Source: an uncultured Oscillibacter sp.
Lineage (GTDB): Bacteria > Bacillota > Clostridia > Oscillospirales > Oscillospiraceae
DNA length: 12,472 nucleotides
NCBI GenBank assembly: GCA_910585165.1
Contig: CAJUBX010000070.1
Coordinates: forward strand, 1-12,472
Direction: 5' to 3'
This document shows positions 1 to 5,144 of this stretch, piece after piece. A model generated the notes under the pieces. The model did not search any database. It was not told the DNA's origin and was given only the letters and a program-made list of their open reading frames with translations. Position 1 is the first letter of the stretch. Every line of letters begins with the position of its first letter. Position numbers and translations under genes: made by a program.

Positions 1-40
1 TCCCCAATCCTGTGTTTTGCCGCTCAATTTGATGCTTTAA

Positions 41-157
41 TCAGCGGTTCCTTAGATTTTCAAACTTCTCCGTGAAGCTGTTCCCGACTTGACGGTCAAT
101 GAGCTCCGCCAGCTCGTCCGAAAAGCGGATGCTCCGAATGTTAGGCTTTCCCGCCAT
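41..157 (-). CDS. Short mobile-element-associated peptide (38 aa), possibly truncated
   Basis: A 38-residue leftward reading frame begins at an ATG (157) with a GGAAGGAG ribosome binding site about 12 nt upstream. It contains NIRSIRFSDELAELIDRQ followed by SFTEKFENL. From memory, this pattern (RFSDE...FTEKFENL) begins small proteins encoded next to MobC/relaxase genes in conjugative elements of gut Firmicutes, which usually continue into a coiled-coil tail. Here the frame stops at TGA (41-43) soon after FENL, and the same frame reads on as LKHQIERQNTGLG to the window edge. The gene may therefore be a nonsense-truncated version of a longer protein, or simply short. It follows the 69-aa gene by only 3 nt, so the two are probably co-transcribed. 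The family link is recalled, not verified. Confidence 0.45.
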   Translation of the reverse strand: MAGKPNIRSIRFSDELAELIDRQVGNSFTEKFENLRNR

Positions 158-160
158 CTT

Positions 161-370
161 TTATCTTTTCTCCTTCCTTTCCAAAAACCGTTCCACAGTC
201 TCCATGTGATTTCCGATATCCCAGTTTCCGCCCATCGTCATGGCGAGGCTAAACATATCCTCTGGAGTGATTTCCTGGCCCGTTGCTCTCCATCGGTCCG
301 TAAGCCTGTTGAGACGGCTGACTAATTTCTCGTCCAGGCTATAAGTGACAGTAAGCTCAGTGTACTTCAT
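161..370 (-). CDS. Small hypothetical protein (69 aa) of a conjugative or mobilisable element
   Basis: The protein begins MKYTELTVTYSLDEKLVSRL and is short, charged and probably helical, with no signal peptide or membrane segment. The ATG at 370 was chosen because GAGAGAGGAG lies just upstream. The much longer open frame reaching 730 runs through hairpin-rich non-coding DNA and has no comparable start. The 69-aa gene is followed after 3 nt by the 38-aa RFSDE-type gene on the same strand. The sequence style and the neighbour suggest an accessory gene of a Tn1549-like or mobilisable element upstream of its mobilisation genes. I do not recognise a defined domain and assign no function. Confidence 0.7.
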   Translation of the reverse strand: MKYTELTVTYSLDEKLVSRLNRLTDRWRATGQEITPEDMFSLAMTMGGNWDIGNHMETVERFLERKEKR

Positions 371-724
371 GGTATTGCTCCTCTCTCCGGGAAGGACCCG
401 GCCCCAAAATAAAAGATGTCGGCCTGCCGAAATCGGCTGCGGCGATTTCGGTTGCCCACCGTGTGCGCAACTACTGTTGGCTGTCAAGGGTTGAAGCGCC
501 AGCGGAAAGCAAAAAAATTTCTCAGGCTCTTCGGAACCTGAGAAACTTTTTTGCGGCCCTTGACGGCCAATTGTTGTTGTGCTACCGCCCCGGCCTTCTG
601 GCCGGGGCTCCTCATTCTCCCGTCCCCGCCGTGCGGACCGTAACACATTCCCCTGACCGCTGCCGCTGATCCTGGACGTCTCTCGTGTTACACTTTCTTT
701 TTTGGAGAGTGTCAAATTAATTCT
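371..724. other. Hairpin-rich non-coding region, candidate oriT/control region of a mobile element
   Basis: This stretch has no convincing gene but contains at least five inverted repeats: CCGAAATCG 427-435 with CGATTTCGG 443-451; GTTGC 451-455 with GCAAC 467-471; TTGGCTGTCAAGGG 477-490 with CCCTTGACGGCCAA 557-570 (one G-T pair); the 18-bp arms 509-526 and 537-554 nested inside that; and GCCCCGGCC 587-595 with GGCCGGGGC 600-608. It lies upstream of two leftward genes of mobilisation-module type. An ATCCTG at 669-674 matches the core of IncP-type nic sites, but six bases prove little. The position and the dense dyads suggest an origin of transfer or a regulatory leader. The boundary with chromosomal DNA before rpmE cannot be fixed; 680-724 is a guess. 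Confidence 0.4.
509..554. terminator. Bidirectional intrinsic terminator-like hairpin
   Basis: The arms 509-526 and 537-554 pair over 18 positions with one A/C mismatch. The inner part is CTCAGG with CCTGAG, closed by a CTTCGG-type loop. The outer part is an A-run on the left and a T-run on the right, so a T-tract follows the stem on either strand. It could end transcription from both sides or act as the central dyad of the candidate oriT. Confidence 0.55.
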
Positions 725-771
725 TGACATCCGCCTGGGAAAAATAAACTTGCCGAAACGCGAGAAAACCC

Positions 772-800
772 TTGCAATTTGAAAAACGCCGTGCTATACT
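772..800 (+). promoter_or_regulatory. Predicted sigma-A promoter of rpmE
   Basis: TTGCAA (772-777), a 17-bp spacer and TATACT (795-800) lie 65 bp upstream of the rpmE start. A second TTGACA occurs at 724-729 without a good -10 partner. The leader between promoter and start has a weak CCGC/GCGG dyad near 813-828. Confidence 0.7.
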
Positions 801-864
801 GACAGTTGCTGCCGCGGTGAAAGCTGCGGAGCGGAGTTTGATTTAGAAAGGGGTGAACAGAGCA

Positions 865-1068
865 ATGAAGGAAGGAATCCATCCCAATTATCAGCAGACT
901 ACGATTACATGCGCCTGCGGTAATGTGATTGAGACAGGTTCTACCAAGAAGGATATCAAGGTGGAAGTCTGCTCTAAGTGTCACCCCTTCTTCACCGGCA
1001 AGCAGAAGCTGGTGGATACCGGCGGCCGGGTCGCGAAGTTCAACAAGAGGTTCGGCCTGGACAAATAA
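865..1068 (+). CDS. rpmE: 50S ribosomal protein L31 (bL31), zinc-binding form
   Basis: This 67-aa protein is a component of the large ribosomal subunit. The family-typical core ETGSTKKDIKVEVCSKCHPF and the FTGKQK segment are intact. Cysteines at about positions 16, 18, 36 and 39 form the CxC...CxxC pattern of the zinc-binding (C+) L31 type, rather than the cysteine-free paralogue made under zinc limitation. The ATG at 865 is chosen over the in-frame GTG at 853 because AAAGGGG (847-853) is correctly spaced for the ATG and the protein then starts MKEGIHPNY, as is usual. It has its own promoter and a strong terminator, so it is largely monocistronic. Identification is secure. Confidence 0.97.
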   Translation: MKEGIHPNYQQTTITCACGNVIETGSTKKDIKVEVCSKCHPFFTGKQKLVDTGGRVAKFNKRFGLDK

Positions 1069-1088
1069 GTCCGACACAGTCACATTTG

Positions 1089-1122
1089 AAAGAGCGCGCC
1101 GTAGCTGCGGCGCGCTCTTTTT
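1089..1122 (+). terminator. Rho-independent terminator after rpmE
   Basis: AAAGAGCGCGCCG (1089-1101) pairs perfectly with CGGCGCGCTCTTT (1108-1120) around a 6-nt loop and is followed by further T residues. It ends rpmE transcription just 25 bp before the next start codon. Confidence 0.9.
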
Positions 1123-1146
1123 CGCCTGCTTTTAGGAGGGCCCCCT

Positions 1147-1650
1147 ATGAATGACACATCCGACGGGCTGATTCCCATGACCCCGTCTCGGAAGCGGCTT
1201 CGAGAGGGAGACGTTTTCCAGCTCAAGCCCTTCCCGGGAGTCTTCTTCTGCGGGAAGGTCATACGTATAAACGTTGAAAGCCAGGATTCCTTTGTCAACG
1301 GAATGAACTTGATCTACCTTTACGATATGCAAACGGCGTACCGGGCCATTCCTGAAGATTTGGAAACCGCGCCACTGCTGATTTCACCTGTTATCATCAA
1401 TCGCCTTCCCTGGTCCAGGGGGTATTTTGAGACGGTTGGAAACCGGCCCGTGAGGGAATGGGAGCGGGGGCTTTCCTTTGGCTTTTGGGATTTCCTCCAC
1501 AAGCGGTTTGTGGATGTTTCGGGGAGGCCCCTGGGAAGGGAGCCCCCCTATTGGAGCGACTACGGCCTAGCCAGCTATGCGGTAGTTGGAAAGAAGGTTC
1601 GGAAAACCCTGGAATCCCGGGGGCTCCCGATGGGGCACAGTCCATTATAA
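1147..1650 (+). CDS. Imm26-family immunity protein (orphan)
   Basis: This 167-aa protein resembles the Imm26 family of predicted immunity proteins, which neutralise cognate polymorphic or contact-dependent toxins in the cytoplasm. Visible family-like features are an N-terminal basic stretch leading into GDVFQLKPFPG (about 21-31), a hydrophobic beta-strand segment NLIYLYD (about 54-60), the INRLPWSRGYFETV block (about 84-97), and a C-terminal ...YWSDYGLASYAVV segment. There is no signal peptide or membrane segment. An AGGAGG site lies about 7 nt upstream of the ATG. No toxin gene (YeeF/LXG, RHS or similar) adjoins it, and only 25 bp separate it from the rpmE terminator, so it probably depends on read-through or a hidden promoter. 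The family call is from remembered motifs; the target toxin is unknown. Confidence 0.7.
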   Translation: MNDTSDGLIPMTPSRKRLREGDVFQLKPFPGVFFCGKVIRINVESQDSFVNGMNLIYLYDMQTAYRAIPEDLETAPLLISPVIINRLPWSRGYFETVGNRPVREWERGLSFGFWDFLHKRFVDVSGRPLGREPPYWSDYGLASYAVVGKKVRKTLESRGLPMGHSPL

Positions 1651-1710
1651 AGCGGGAAACGCATGAAAGGGCCGAAGCCCCAGGCAAACGCTCCCCCGGG
1701 AAAAAGAAAG

Positions 1711-1738
1711 TTGCGTTTTTCCAAAAAACGCATATACT
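1711..1738 (+). promoter_or_regulatory. Possible promoter of the flavin-reductase-like gene
   Basis: TTGCGT (1711-1716), a 16-bp spacer and TATACT (1733-1738) lie 35 bp before the start codon. GCGTTTTT (1713-1720) and AAAAAACGC (1723-1731) form a dyad within the spacer, which might bind a regulator or be incidental. Confidence 0.5.
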
Positions 1739-1772
1739 GGAAACAGTTGAAATTTGAAAGGAGTCCTCCGCC

Positions 1773-2306
1773 ATGAGACTGCATCCTGTGGACATCCAAA
1801 CCGCCGTTCAAAAACTTCTCCCGGCCCTGGGGACGGAAAACGCCCTCCTCACCGCCGGGACGGCGGAGCGCTGCAACACCATGACCATCGGCTGGTGCCA
1901 GGCAGGGCGGCTGTGGAGCCTCCCGGCCTGTACGGTCTACGTGCGGCCGGAGCGGCATACCTACGGGTTTATGGAGAAGCAGGAATACTTTACCGTTTCC
2001 GTGCTCCCGGCGGAAATGAAAAACGCCATGGCCCTGTGCGGCACAAAAAGCGGCCGGGACATGGACAAAATCAAGGCGTGCGGCCTGACGGTCCGCACCG
2101 GAGCGGGCGGCGCCCCCTTCTTTGAGGAGGCGGAGCTGGTCCTGGTCTGCCGGACCCTCTACGCCCAGGACCTGGAGCCCCGCTGCGTCCTTCCCGCCGG
2201 GGAGGAGCGCATCCTGCCCAGCTACGGGGCCAAGGGCGGCTGGCACCGGGCCTACACCGGGGAGATCGTGGAGGCGTACGCCGCCATATATAGTCCGTTA
2301 ATTTGA
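1773..2306 (+). CDS. Flavin reductase-like (FMN-binding split-barrel) protein
   Basis: This 177-aa protein has the signature of the flavin reductase/DIM6-NTAB family, soluble FMN-binding split-barrel proteins that usually reduce free flavin or act as small flavoproteins. Visible features are NTMTIGW (35-41), where related proteins contact the flavin, CTVYVRPERHTYGFMEK (about 53-69), FTVSVLP (73-79) and the SGRDMDK segment (93-99). An AAAGGAG site precedes the ATG. The gene appears monocistronic between a predicted promoter and the following hairpin element. Its last six codons (about YSPLI and the stop) lie within that element, so the original C-terminus may have been replaced by an insertion. 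The physiological substrate cannot be read from the sequence. Confidence 0.85.
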   Translation: MRLHPVDIQTAVQKLLPALGTENALLTAGTAERCNTMTIGWCQAGRLWSLPACTVYVRPERHTYGFMEKQEYFTVSVLPAEMKNAMALCGTKSGRDMDKIKACGLTVRTGAGGAPFFEEAELVLVCRTLYAQDLEPRCVLPAGEERILPSYGAKGGWHRAYTGEIVEAYAAIYSPLI

Positions 2307-2469
2307 AAAATGGCATTGCCATTTTTCAAGCAGCAGGCTCTAGGCCTGCTGGCGCGCAAAGCGCGTATTAACGGAACTATGAAGTCATATAAACCGGTCG
2401 CCGAAGGCGACCGCAGCGAAAGCCGCTGTTGAAAAGTATCAAAGATACTTTTCAAGTTTATTGACTATA
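2289..2469. repeat. 181-bp twin-cloverleaf structured intergenic element
   Basis: The segment is bounded by TATAGTC (2289-2295) and its inverse GACTATA (2463-2469) and is almost entirely base-paired. Domain 1 has an outer stem 2290-2302 with 2367-2380 (one bulged A) enclosing three hairpins: 2303-2314/2318-2329 (12 bp), 2331-2338/2344-2351 (8 bp) and 2353-2357/2361-2365 (5 bp). Domain 2 has an outer stem 2383-2387+2390-2393 with 2457-2460+2462-2466 enclosing 2396-2402/2406-2412 (7 bp), 2414-2418/2424-2428 (5 bp) and 2429-2440/2444-2455 (12 bp). All hairpin loops are 3-5 nt. It could be a REP/BIME-like or MITE-like repeat or a structured RNA. No target-site duplication is evident and no family name is assigned. 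Confidence 0.75.
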
Positions 2470-2493
2470 AGACACAAACGACAAAGGAGCGCT

Positions 2494-3765
2494 ATGCGAG
2501 AAACGGATAACATTCGGGACAAGGTGGTCCTGGTGGGCCTGAACTCCCCGGTTCTGGGGCGGGAGGGGGCCGCAGACGAGGATACCTTAGAGGAGCTTTC
2601 CGCCCTGGTGGAAACCGCCGGGGGCGAGACCGTGGGGATGGTCCTCCAGAACCGGAACAGCCCCGACCCCAGGACCTTCATCGGCGAGGGCAAGTGCGCC
2701 GAGGTGAAGCTCTACTGCGAAAATACCGAAGCCACCATGGTCATCTTCGACAACGACCTCTCCCCCTCCCAGCTCCGGGTGCTGACGGAGCTGCTGGGGG
2801 TCCAGGTGCTGGACCGCTGCGGGCTGATTCTGGACATCTTCGCCCAGCGGGCCCGGACCAGGGAGGGCCGGCTCCAGGTGGAGCTGGCCCAGTACCAATA
2901 CCTTCTGCCCCGCCTTACGGGCATGTGGACCCACCTGGAGCGCCAGGCGGGCACCAGCGGCAGCGGGCCCATCGGCTCCAAGGGCCCCGGCGAAACCCAG
3001 CTGGAGACCGACCGGCGGCACATCCACCGGAAGATCGACAAGCTCCGCCAGGACCTGGAGGACGTGCGCCGGGTGCGGAACACCCAGCGGCGGCGGCGGC
3101 AGAAGAACGAGATTCCCGTAGTGGCCCTGGTGGGCTACACCAACGCCGGGAAGTCCACCCTCTTAAACCGCCTCACCGGGGCGGGCATCCCGGCCAACAA
3201 CCGCCTCTTCGACACCTTGGACACCACCAGCCGCCTGCTTTCGGTGAACGACGCGCTGGACGTGGTCCTCAGCGACACCGTGGGCTTCATCCGCAAGCTC
3301 CCCCACCAGCTGGTGGAGGCTTTCAAGGCCACGCTGGAGGAGCTGGAGTACGCGGACCTTCTGCTCCACGTCATCGACGTTTCCTCCCCCGGCTGGCAGG
3401 CCCAGGCCCAGGTGGTGGAGAGCCTCATCCTGGAGCTGGGGGCGGGGGAGCTGCCCCGCATCGACGTGTTCAACAAATCGGACCTCCTGCCCCCGGGGGA
3501 GATTATGCCCCACGGGGAGGACATCTGCGCCATCTCCGCCAAGAGCGGCGCGAGGGTGGACAAGCTGCTGGAGATGATTGCCCGGCGGCTGGACAAGGGG
3601 GCCCGACGGGTGACGGTCCATCTGCCCTACGGCCAGGGGGGGCTTTTGGACATGCTGTACAAGGAGGCCAGGGTGGAGAAGGTGGAGTACGGCGAGACCA
3701 TCGACGTGACGGCGGTGTGTCCGCCCCGGACCCTGGGGCGGGTGGCGGCGTTTATTGACGGCTAG
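2494..3765 (+). CDS. hflX: GTPase HflX (ribosome-associated, ribosome-splitting)
   Basis: The 423-aa product is a full-length HflX-type GTPase. In the known family it binds the 50S subunit and can split stalled or hibernating 70S ribosomes under stress. The N-terminal HflX domain contains the ...NRNSPDPRTFIGEGK segment and the linker GSKGPGETQLETDRR, followed by a charged coiled-coil helix. The G domain has the P-loop GYTNAGKS (214-221), DTVGF (G3, about 261-265) and NKSD (G4, about 327-330). The ATG at 2494 follows AAAGGAG; an upstream TTG at 2461 would place the start inside the structured element and is rejected. The leader begins immediately after the 181-bp hairpin element, which may affect expression. 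The 3' end overlaps the opposite-strand 71-aa gene by 14 bp. Identification is secure. Confidence 0.96.
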   Translation: MRETDNIRDKVVLVGLNSPVLGREGAADEDTLEELSALVETAGGETVGMVLQNRNSPDPRTFIGEGKCAEVKLYCENTEATMVIFDNDLSPSQLRVLTELLGVQVLDRCGLILDIFAQRARTREGRLQVELAQYQYLLPRLTGMWTHLERQAGTSGSGPIGSKGPGETQLETDRRHIHRKIDKLRQDLEDVRRVRNTQRRRRQKNEIPVVALVGYTNAGKSTLLNRLTGAGIPANNRLFDTLDTTSRLLSVNDALDVVLSDTVGFIRKLPHQLVEAFKATLEELEYADLLLHVIDVSSPGWQAQAQVVESLILELGAGELPRIDVFNKSDLLPPGEIMPHGEDICAISAKSGARVDKLLEMIARRLDKGARRVTVHLPYGQGGLLDMLYKEARVEKVEYGETIDVTAVCPPRTLGRVAAFIDG

Positions 3766-3967
3766 CCGCCAGGCCCTCCCCGGTGCGAAGCCCCAGGAGA
3801 AACGCCTGGATGGCGGTGAATTCCAGGGCCTTGTCCAGATTCCGCCGCTGGTCCGCGCTCAGCTCGTTGCGCAGGGCGTCCTCCGGACAGGCGTAGGGGC
3901 CCCGCAGGGCCGCGTCCACCTGGGGCTTGATGTAGCTGGCGTGAAGCCAGAACAGGAAATCCGTCAT
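3752..3967 (-). CDS. Small hypothetical protein (71 aa), possibly DUF6809-like
   Basis: A leftward gene starts at ATG 3967 with AAAGGCGG about 8 nt upstream and ends at TAA 3752-3754. It overlaps the end of hflX tail-to-tail. The product begins MTDFLFWLHASYIKPQVDAA, has a charged middle (ELSADQRRNLDKALE) and ends FLLGLRTGEGLAASRQ. The arrangement of a helical start, charged centre and a final F..G.R.G motif is reminiscent of DUF6809-type small Firmicute proteins, but this is a loose resemblance. No signal peptide is evident and the function is unknown. A consensus-like sigma-A promoter lies just upstream, inside a region shared with the divergent XRE regulator, which may control it. Confidence 0.7.
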   Translation of the reverse strand: MTDFLFWLHASYIKPQVDAALRGPYACPEDALRNELSADQRRNLDKALEFTAIQAFLLGLRTGEGLAASRQ

Positions 3968-3998
3968 AGTAAGACCGCCTTTCTAAAAACACAAAACT

Positions 3999-4035
3999 TA
4001 GCGTGAATATAGTATATCACAACGATTATAGCGTG
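3999..4035. promoter_or_regulatory. Candidate operator: paired TAGCGTG direct repeats
   Basis: TAGCGTG occurs at 3999-4005 and again at 4029-4035, exactly 30 bp apart (about three helical turns), bracketing the leftward promoter. Between them lies the near-palindrome TGAATATAGTATATCA (4004-4019). Being next to an XRE-family gene, these are plausible binding sites for its product. This is inference. Confidence 0.4.
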
Positions 4036-4039
4036 TCAA
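4011..4039 (-). promoter_or_regulatory. Strong sigma-A promoter for the leftward 71-aa gene
   Basis: On the minus strand, TTGACA (4039-4034), a 17-bp spacer and TATACT (4016-4011) form a near-consensus promoter about 45 bp upstream of the ATG at 3967. No comparably good rightward promoter for the XRE gene is visible. Confidence 0.75.
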
Positions 4040-4048
4040 GGGGGAGCT

Positions 4049-4294
4049 ATGCTATTTCAGGAAAGACTCCGCGCTTTGCGGAAGGAACGGAAAGAGACCC
4101 AGGTACAGGTGGCGGCGGCCCTCGGTTTGGTAGACCGCCACTATCAGCGGTTTGAGGGCGGGACCAACCTGCCCAGCTTCCAGAACATCATCGCCCTGGC
4201 GGACCACTTCCAGGTCAACGCGGATTATCTGCTGGGCCGGACCGACGTCCGGGAGATGCTCCCGCCTTCCGCCGGGGAGGAGGGACCGTCATGA
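4049..4294 (+). CDS. XRE-family helix-turn-helix transcriptional regulator
   Basis: This 81-aa protein is essentially a single Cro/C1-type helix-turn-helix domain: FQERLRALRKERKETQVQVA (helices 1-2), AAALGLVDRHYQRFEGG (recognition helix region), then LPSFQNIIALADHFQVNADYLLG, the family's characteristic final helices. It should bind DNA as a dimer; there is no additional sensor domain beyond a short disordered tail. A GGGGGAG site precedes the ATG. The stop codon overlaps the start of the YigZ/IMPACT gene in an ATGA, so the two are translationally coupled. Repeated TAGCGTG elements just upstream are candidate operators for itself and for the divergent 71-aa gene. The family is secure; the regulon is unknown. 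Confidence 0.9.
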   Translation: MLFQERLRALRKERKETQVQVAAALGLVDRHYQRFEGGTNLPSFQNIIALADHFQVNADYLLGRTDVREMLPPSAGEEGPS

Positions 4295-4926
4295 GCGGCT
4301 ACCGGGTGCCCTTTCAGGACGCGGAGACCGAGTTCACGGAAAAGCGCTCCCGCTTCATTACCAACCTCTACCGGGTGGAGACCGAGGCGGAGGCCCGGGC
4401 GAAAATCGAGGAGGTCCGCAAGCGCCATTACGACGCGCGGCACCACTGCTGGTGCTACCTCCTCCGGGAGGGGGGCGTGGTGCGCTACAGCGACGACGGC
4501 GAGCCCCAGGGCACCGCGGGCCAGCCCATGCTGAACGTCTTCCAGCGCCAGGAGGTGACCAACGCCTGCTGCGTGGTGACGCGGTACTTCGGCGGCGTGC
4601 TGCTGGGGGCCGGGGGCCTGGCCCGGGCCTATGGCCGGGGGGCCCGGGACGGCCTGGAGGCGGCGGGCTCTGCCTGGGTCAGCCTCTGGACCCTCTGGGA
4701 CCTCCCCTGCCCCTATCCGCTTTTGGAGCGGGTGAAGCTGGAGATTGCCGCCCGGGGGGGCGTGGTCCGGGGGACGGACTACGGGGCGGAGGCGGTGCTC
4801 CACGCCGCCTTTTCCCCGGAGGACGCGGCGGATTTCGCCTTGCGGCTGACGGAGCTGTCGGCGGGAACAGTTGCCATGGCCCCGGCGGGGGAGGAGTACC
4901 TGCCGGGCCCCCGGGAAGAAGGATAA
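4291..4926 (+). CDS. yigZ: YigZ/IMPACT (UPF0029) family protein
   Basis: The 211-aa protein matches the YigZ/YvyE-IMPACT family: an N-terminal UPF0029 domain with KRSRFITNLYRV (18-29), DARHHCWCYLL (48-58), YSDDGEPQGTAGQP (66-79) and the signature RYFGGVLLGAGGLARAY (98-114), followed by a C-terminal ferredoxin-like domain (DUF1949-type, about 135-205). Bacterial members are soluble and of uncertain function; eukaryotic IMPACT modulates Gcn2 signalling, and nucleic-acid binding has been proposed for the bacterial proteins. The length fits the family. It starts in a 4-bp ATGA overlap with the XRE gene and ends at a terminator palindrome directly after the stop. The family assignment is strong, the role is not. 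Confidence 0.92.
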   Translation: MSGYRVPFQDAETEFTEKRSRFITNLYRVETEAEARAKIEEVRKRHYDARHHCWCYLLREGGVVRYSDDGEPQGTAGQPMLNVFQRQEVTNACCVVTRYFGGVLLGAGGLARAYGRGARDGLEAAGSAWVSLWTLWDLPCPYPLLERVKLEIAARGGVVRGTDYGAEAVLHAAFSPEDAADFALRLTELSAGTVAMAPAGEEYLPGPREEG

Positions 4927-4953
4927 ACGCCGGAAGCAGAGCTTCCGGCGTTT
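4927..4953 (+). terminator. Terminator palindrome after yigZ, copy 1 of a 27-bp direct repeat
   Basis: ACGCCGGAAGC (4927-4937), loop AGA and GCTTCCGGCGT (4941-4951) form an 11-bp perfect stem immediately after the stop codon, followed by only TTTC. The same 27 bp recur at 5116-5142. Confidence 0.75.
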
Positions 4954-5115
4954 CAGGCTGTCGAGAAACCCGTAAGAGTCATTCAACGGGAAGGAAGGGT
5001 GTGTGCGGGGAACCCAGGAAGGGTTCCCTGCACCATTGAAATCCTAAATTTTCAGAACTTCAAAAAGTTCTGAAAATTTTTAGCAGCTTGTCGAAAAGGC
5101 TTTTTCGACAAGCTG
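4954..5115. mobile_element. 162-bp hairpin-rich MITE-like segment between duplicated terminators
   Basis: The segment begins CAGGCTGTCGAGAAA (4955-4969) and ends TTTTTCGACAAGCTG (5101-5115), which are inverse complements at 12 of 15 positions, like terminal inverted repeats. Inside are hairpins CCCGT/ACGGG (4969-4973/4986-4990), GTGCGGGGAACCC with GGGTTCCCTGCAC (5003-5015/5021-5033, one G-T pair), a 15-bp stem (5046-5060/5065-5079) and a 14-bp stem CAGCTTGTCGAAAA with its complement (5084-5097/5102-5115). It encodes no gene. Flanking 27-bp identical repeats look like a target-site duplication. A non-autonomous transposable element is the leading explanation; a compound terminator region is the alternative. 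Confidence 0.5.
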
Positions 5116-5142
5116 ACGCCGGAAGCAGAGCTTCCGGCGTTT
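5116..5142 (+). terminator. Terminator palindrome, copy 2 of the 27-bp direct repeat
   Basis: This copy is identical to 4927-4953 (stem 5116-5126 with 5130-5140) but followed by six T residues, so it is the better rightward terminator. It lies 5 bp beyond the stop codon of the leftward macrodomain gene. On the minus strand it lacks a T-run after the stem. Confidence 0.75.
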
Positions 5143-5144
5143 TT

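Noticed and set aside
463..669. 68-aa rightward frame in the hairpin region
   Set aside because: No ribosome binding site, crosses the terminator hairpin and resembles no known protein.
669..674. ATCCTG as a definite IncP-type nic site
   Set aside because: A six-base match is expected often by chance and no relaxase is visible in the window; kept only as a hint.
161..730. N-terminal extension of the 69-aa gene to 189 aa
   Set aside because: The extension reads through multiple hairpins with no ribosome binding site, while MKYTEL at 370 has a good one.
2289..2469. tRNA or tRNA-like gene suggested by the cloverleaf shapes
   Set aside because: No T-loop TTCGANNC, no anticodon-stem geometry and no acceptor of 7 bp; the stems are too long and the loops too short.
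2694..3758. 354-aa frame inside hflX
   Set aside because: Gly/Pro/Arg-rich +1-type shadow of a gene with all GTPase motifs intact.
4927..5142. CRISPR array from repeated palindrome
   Set aside because: Only two copies, the spacing of 162 bp is far too long and the interior is itself palindromic.
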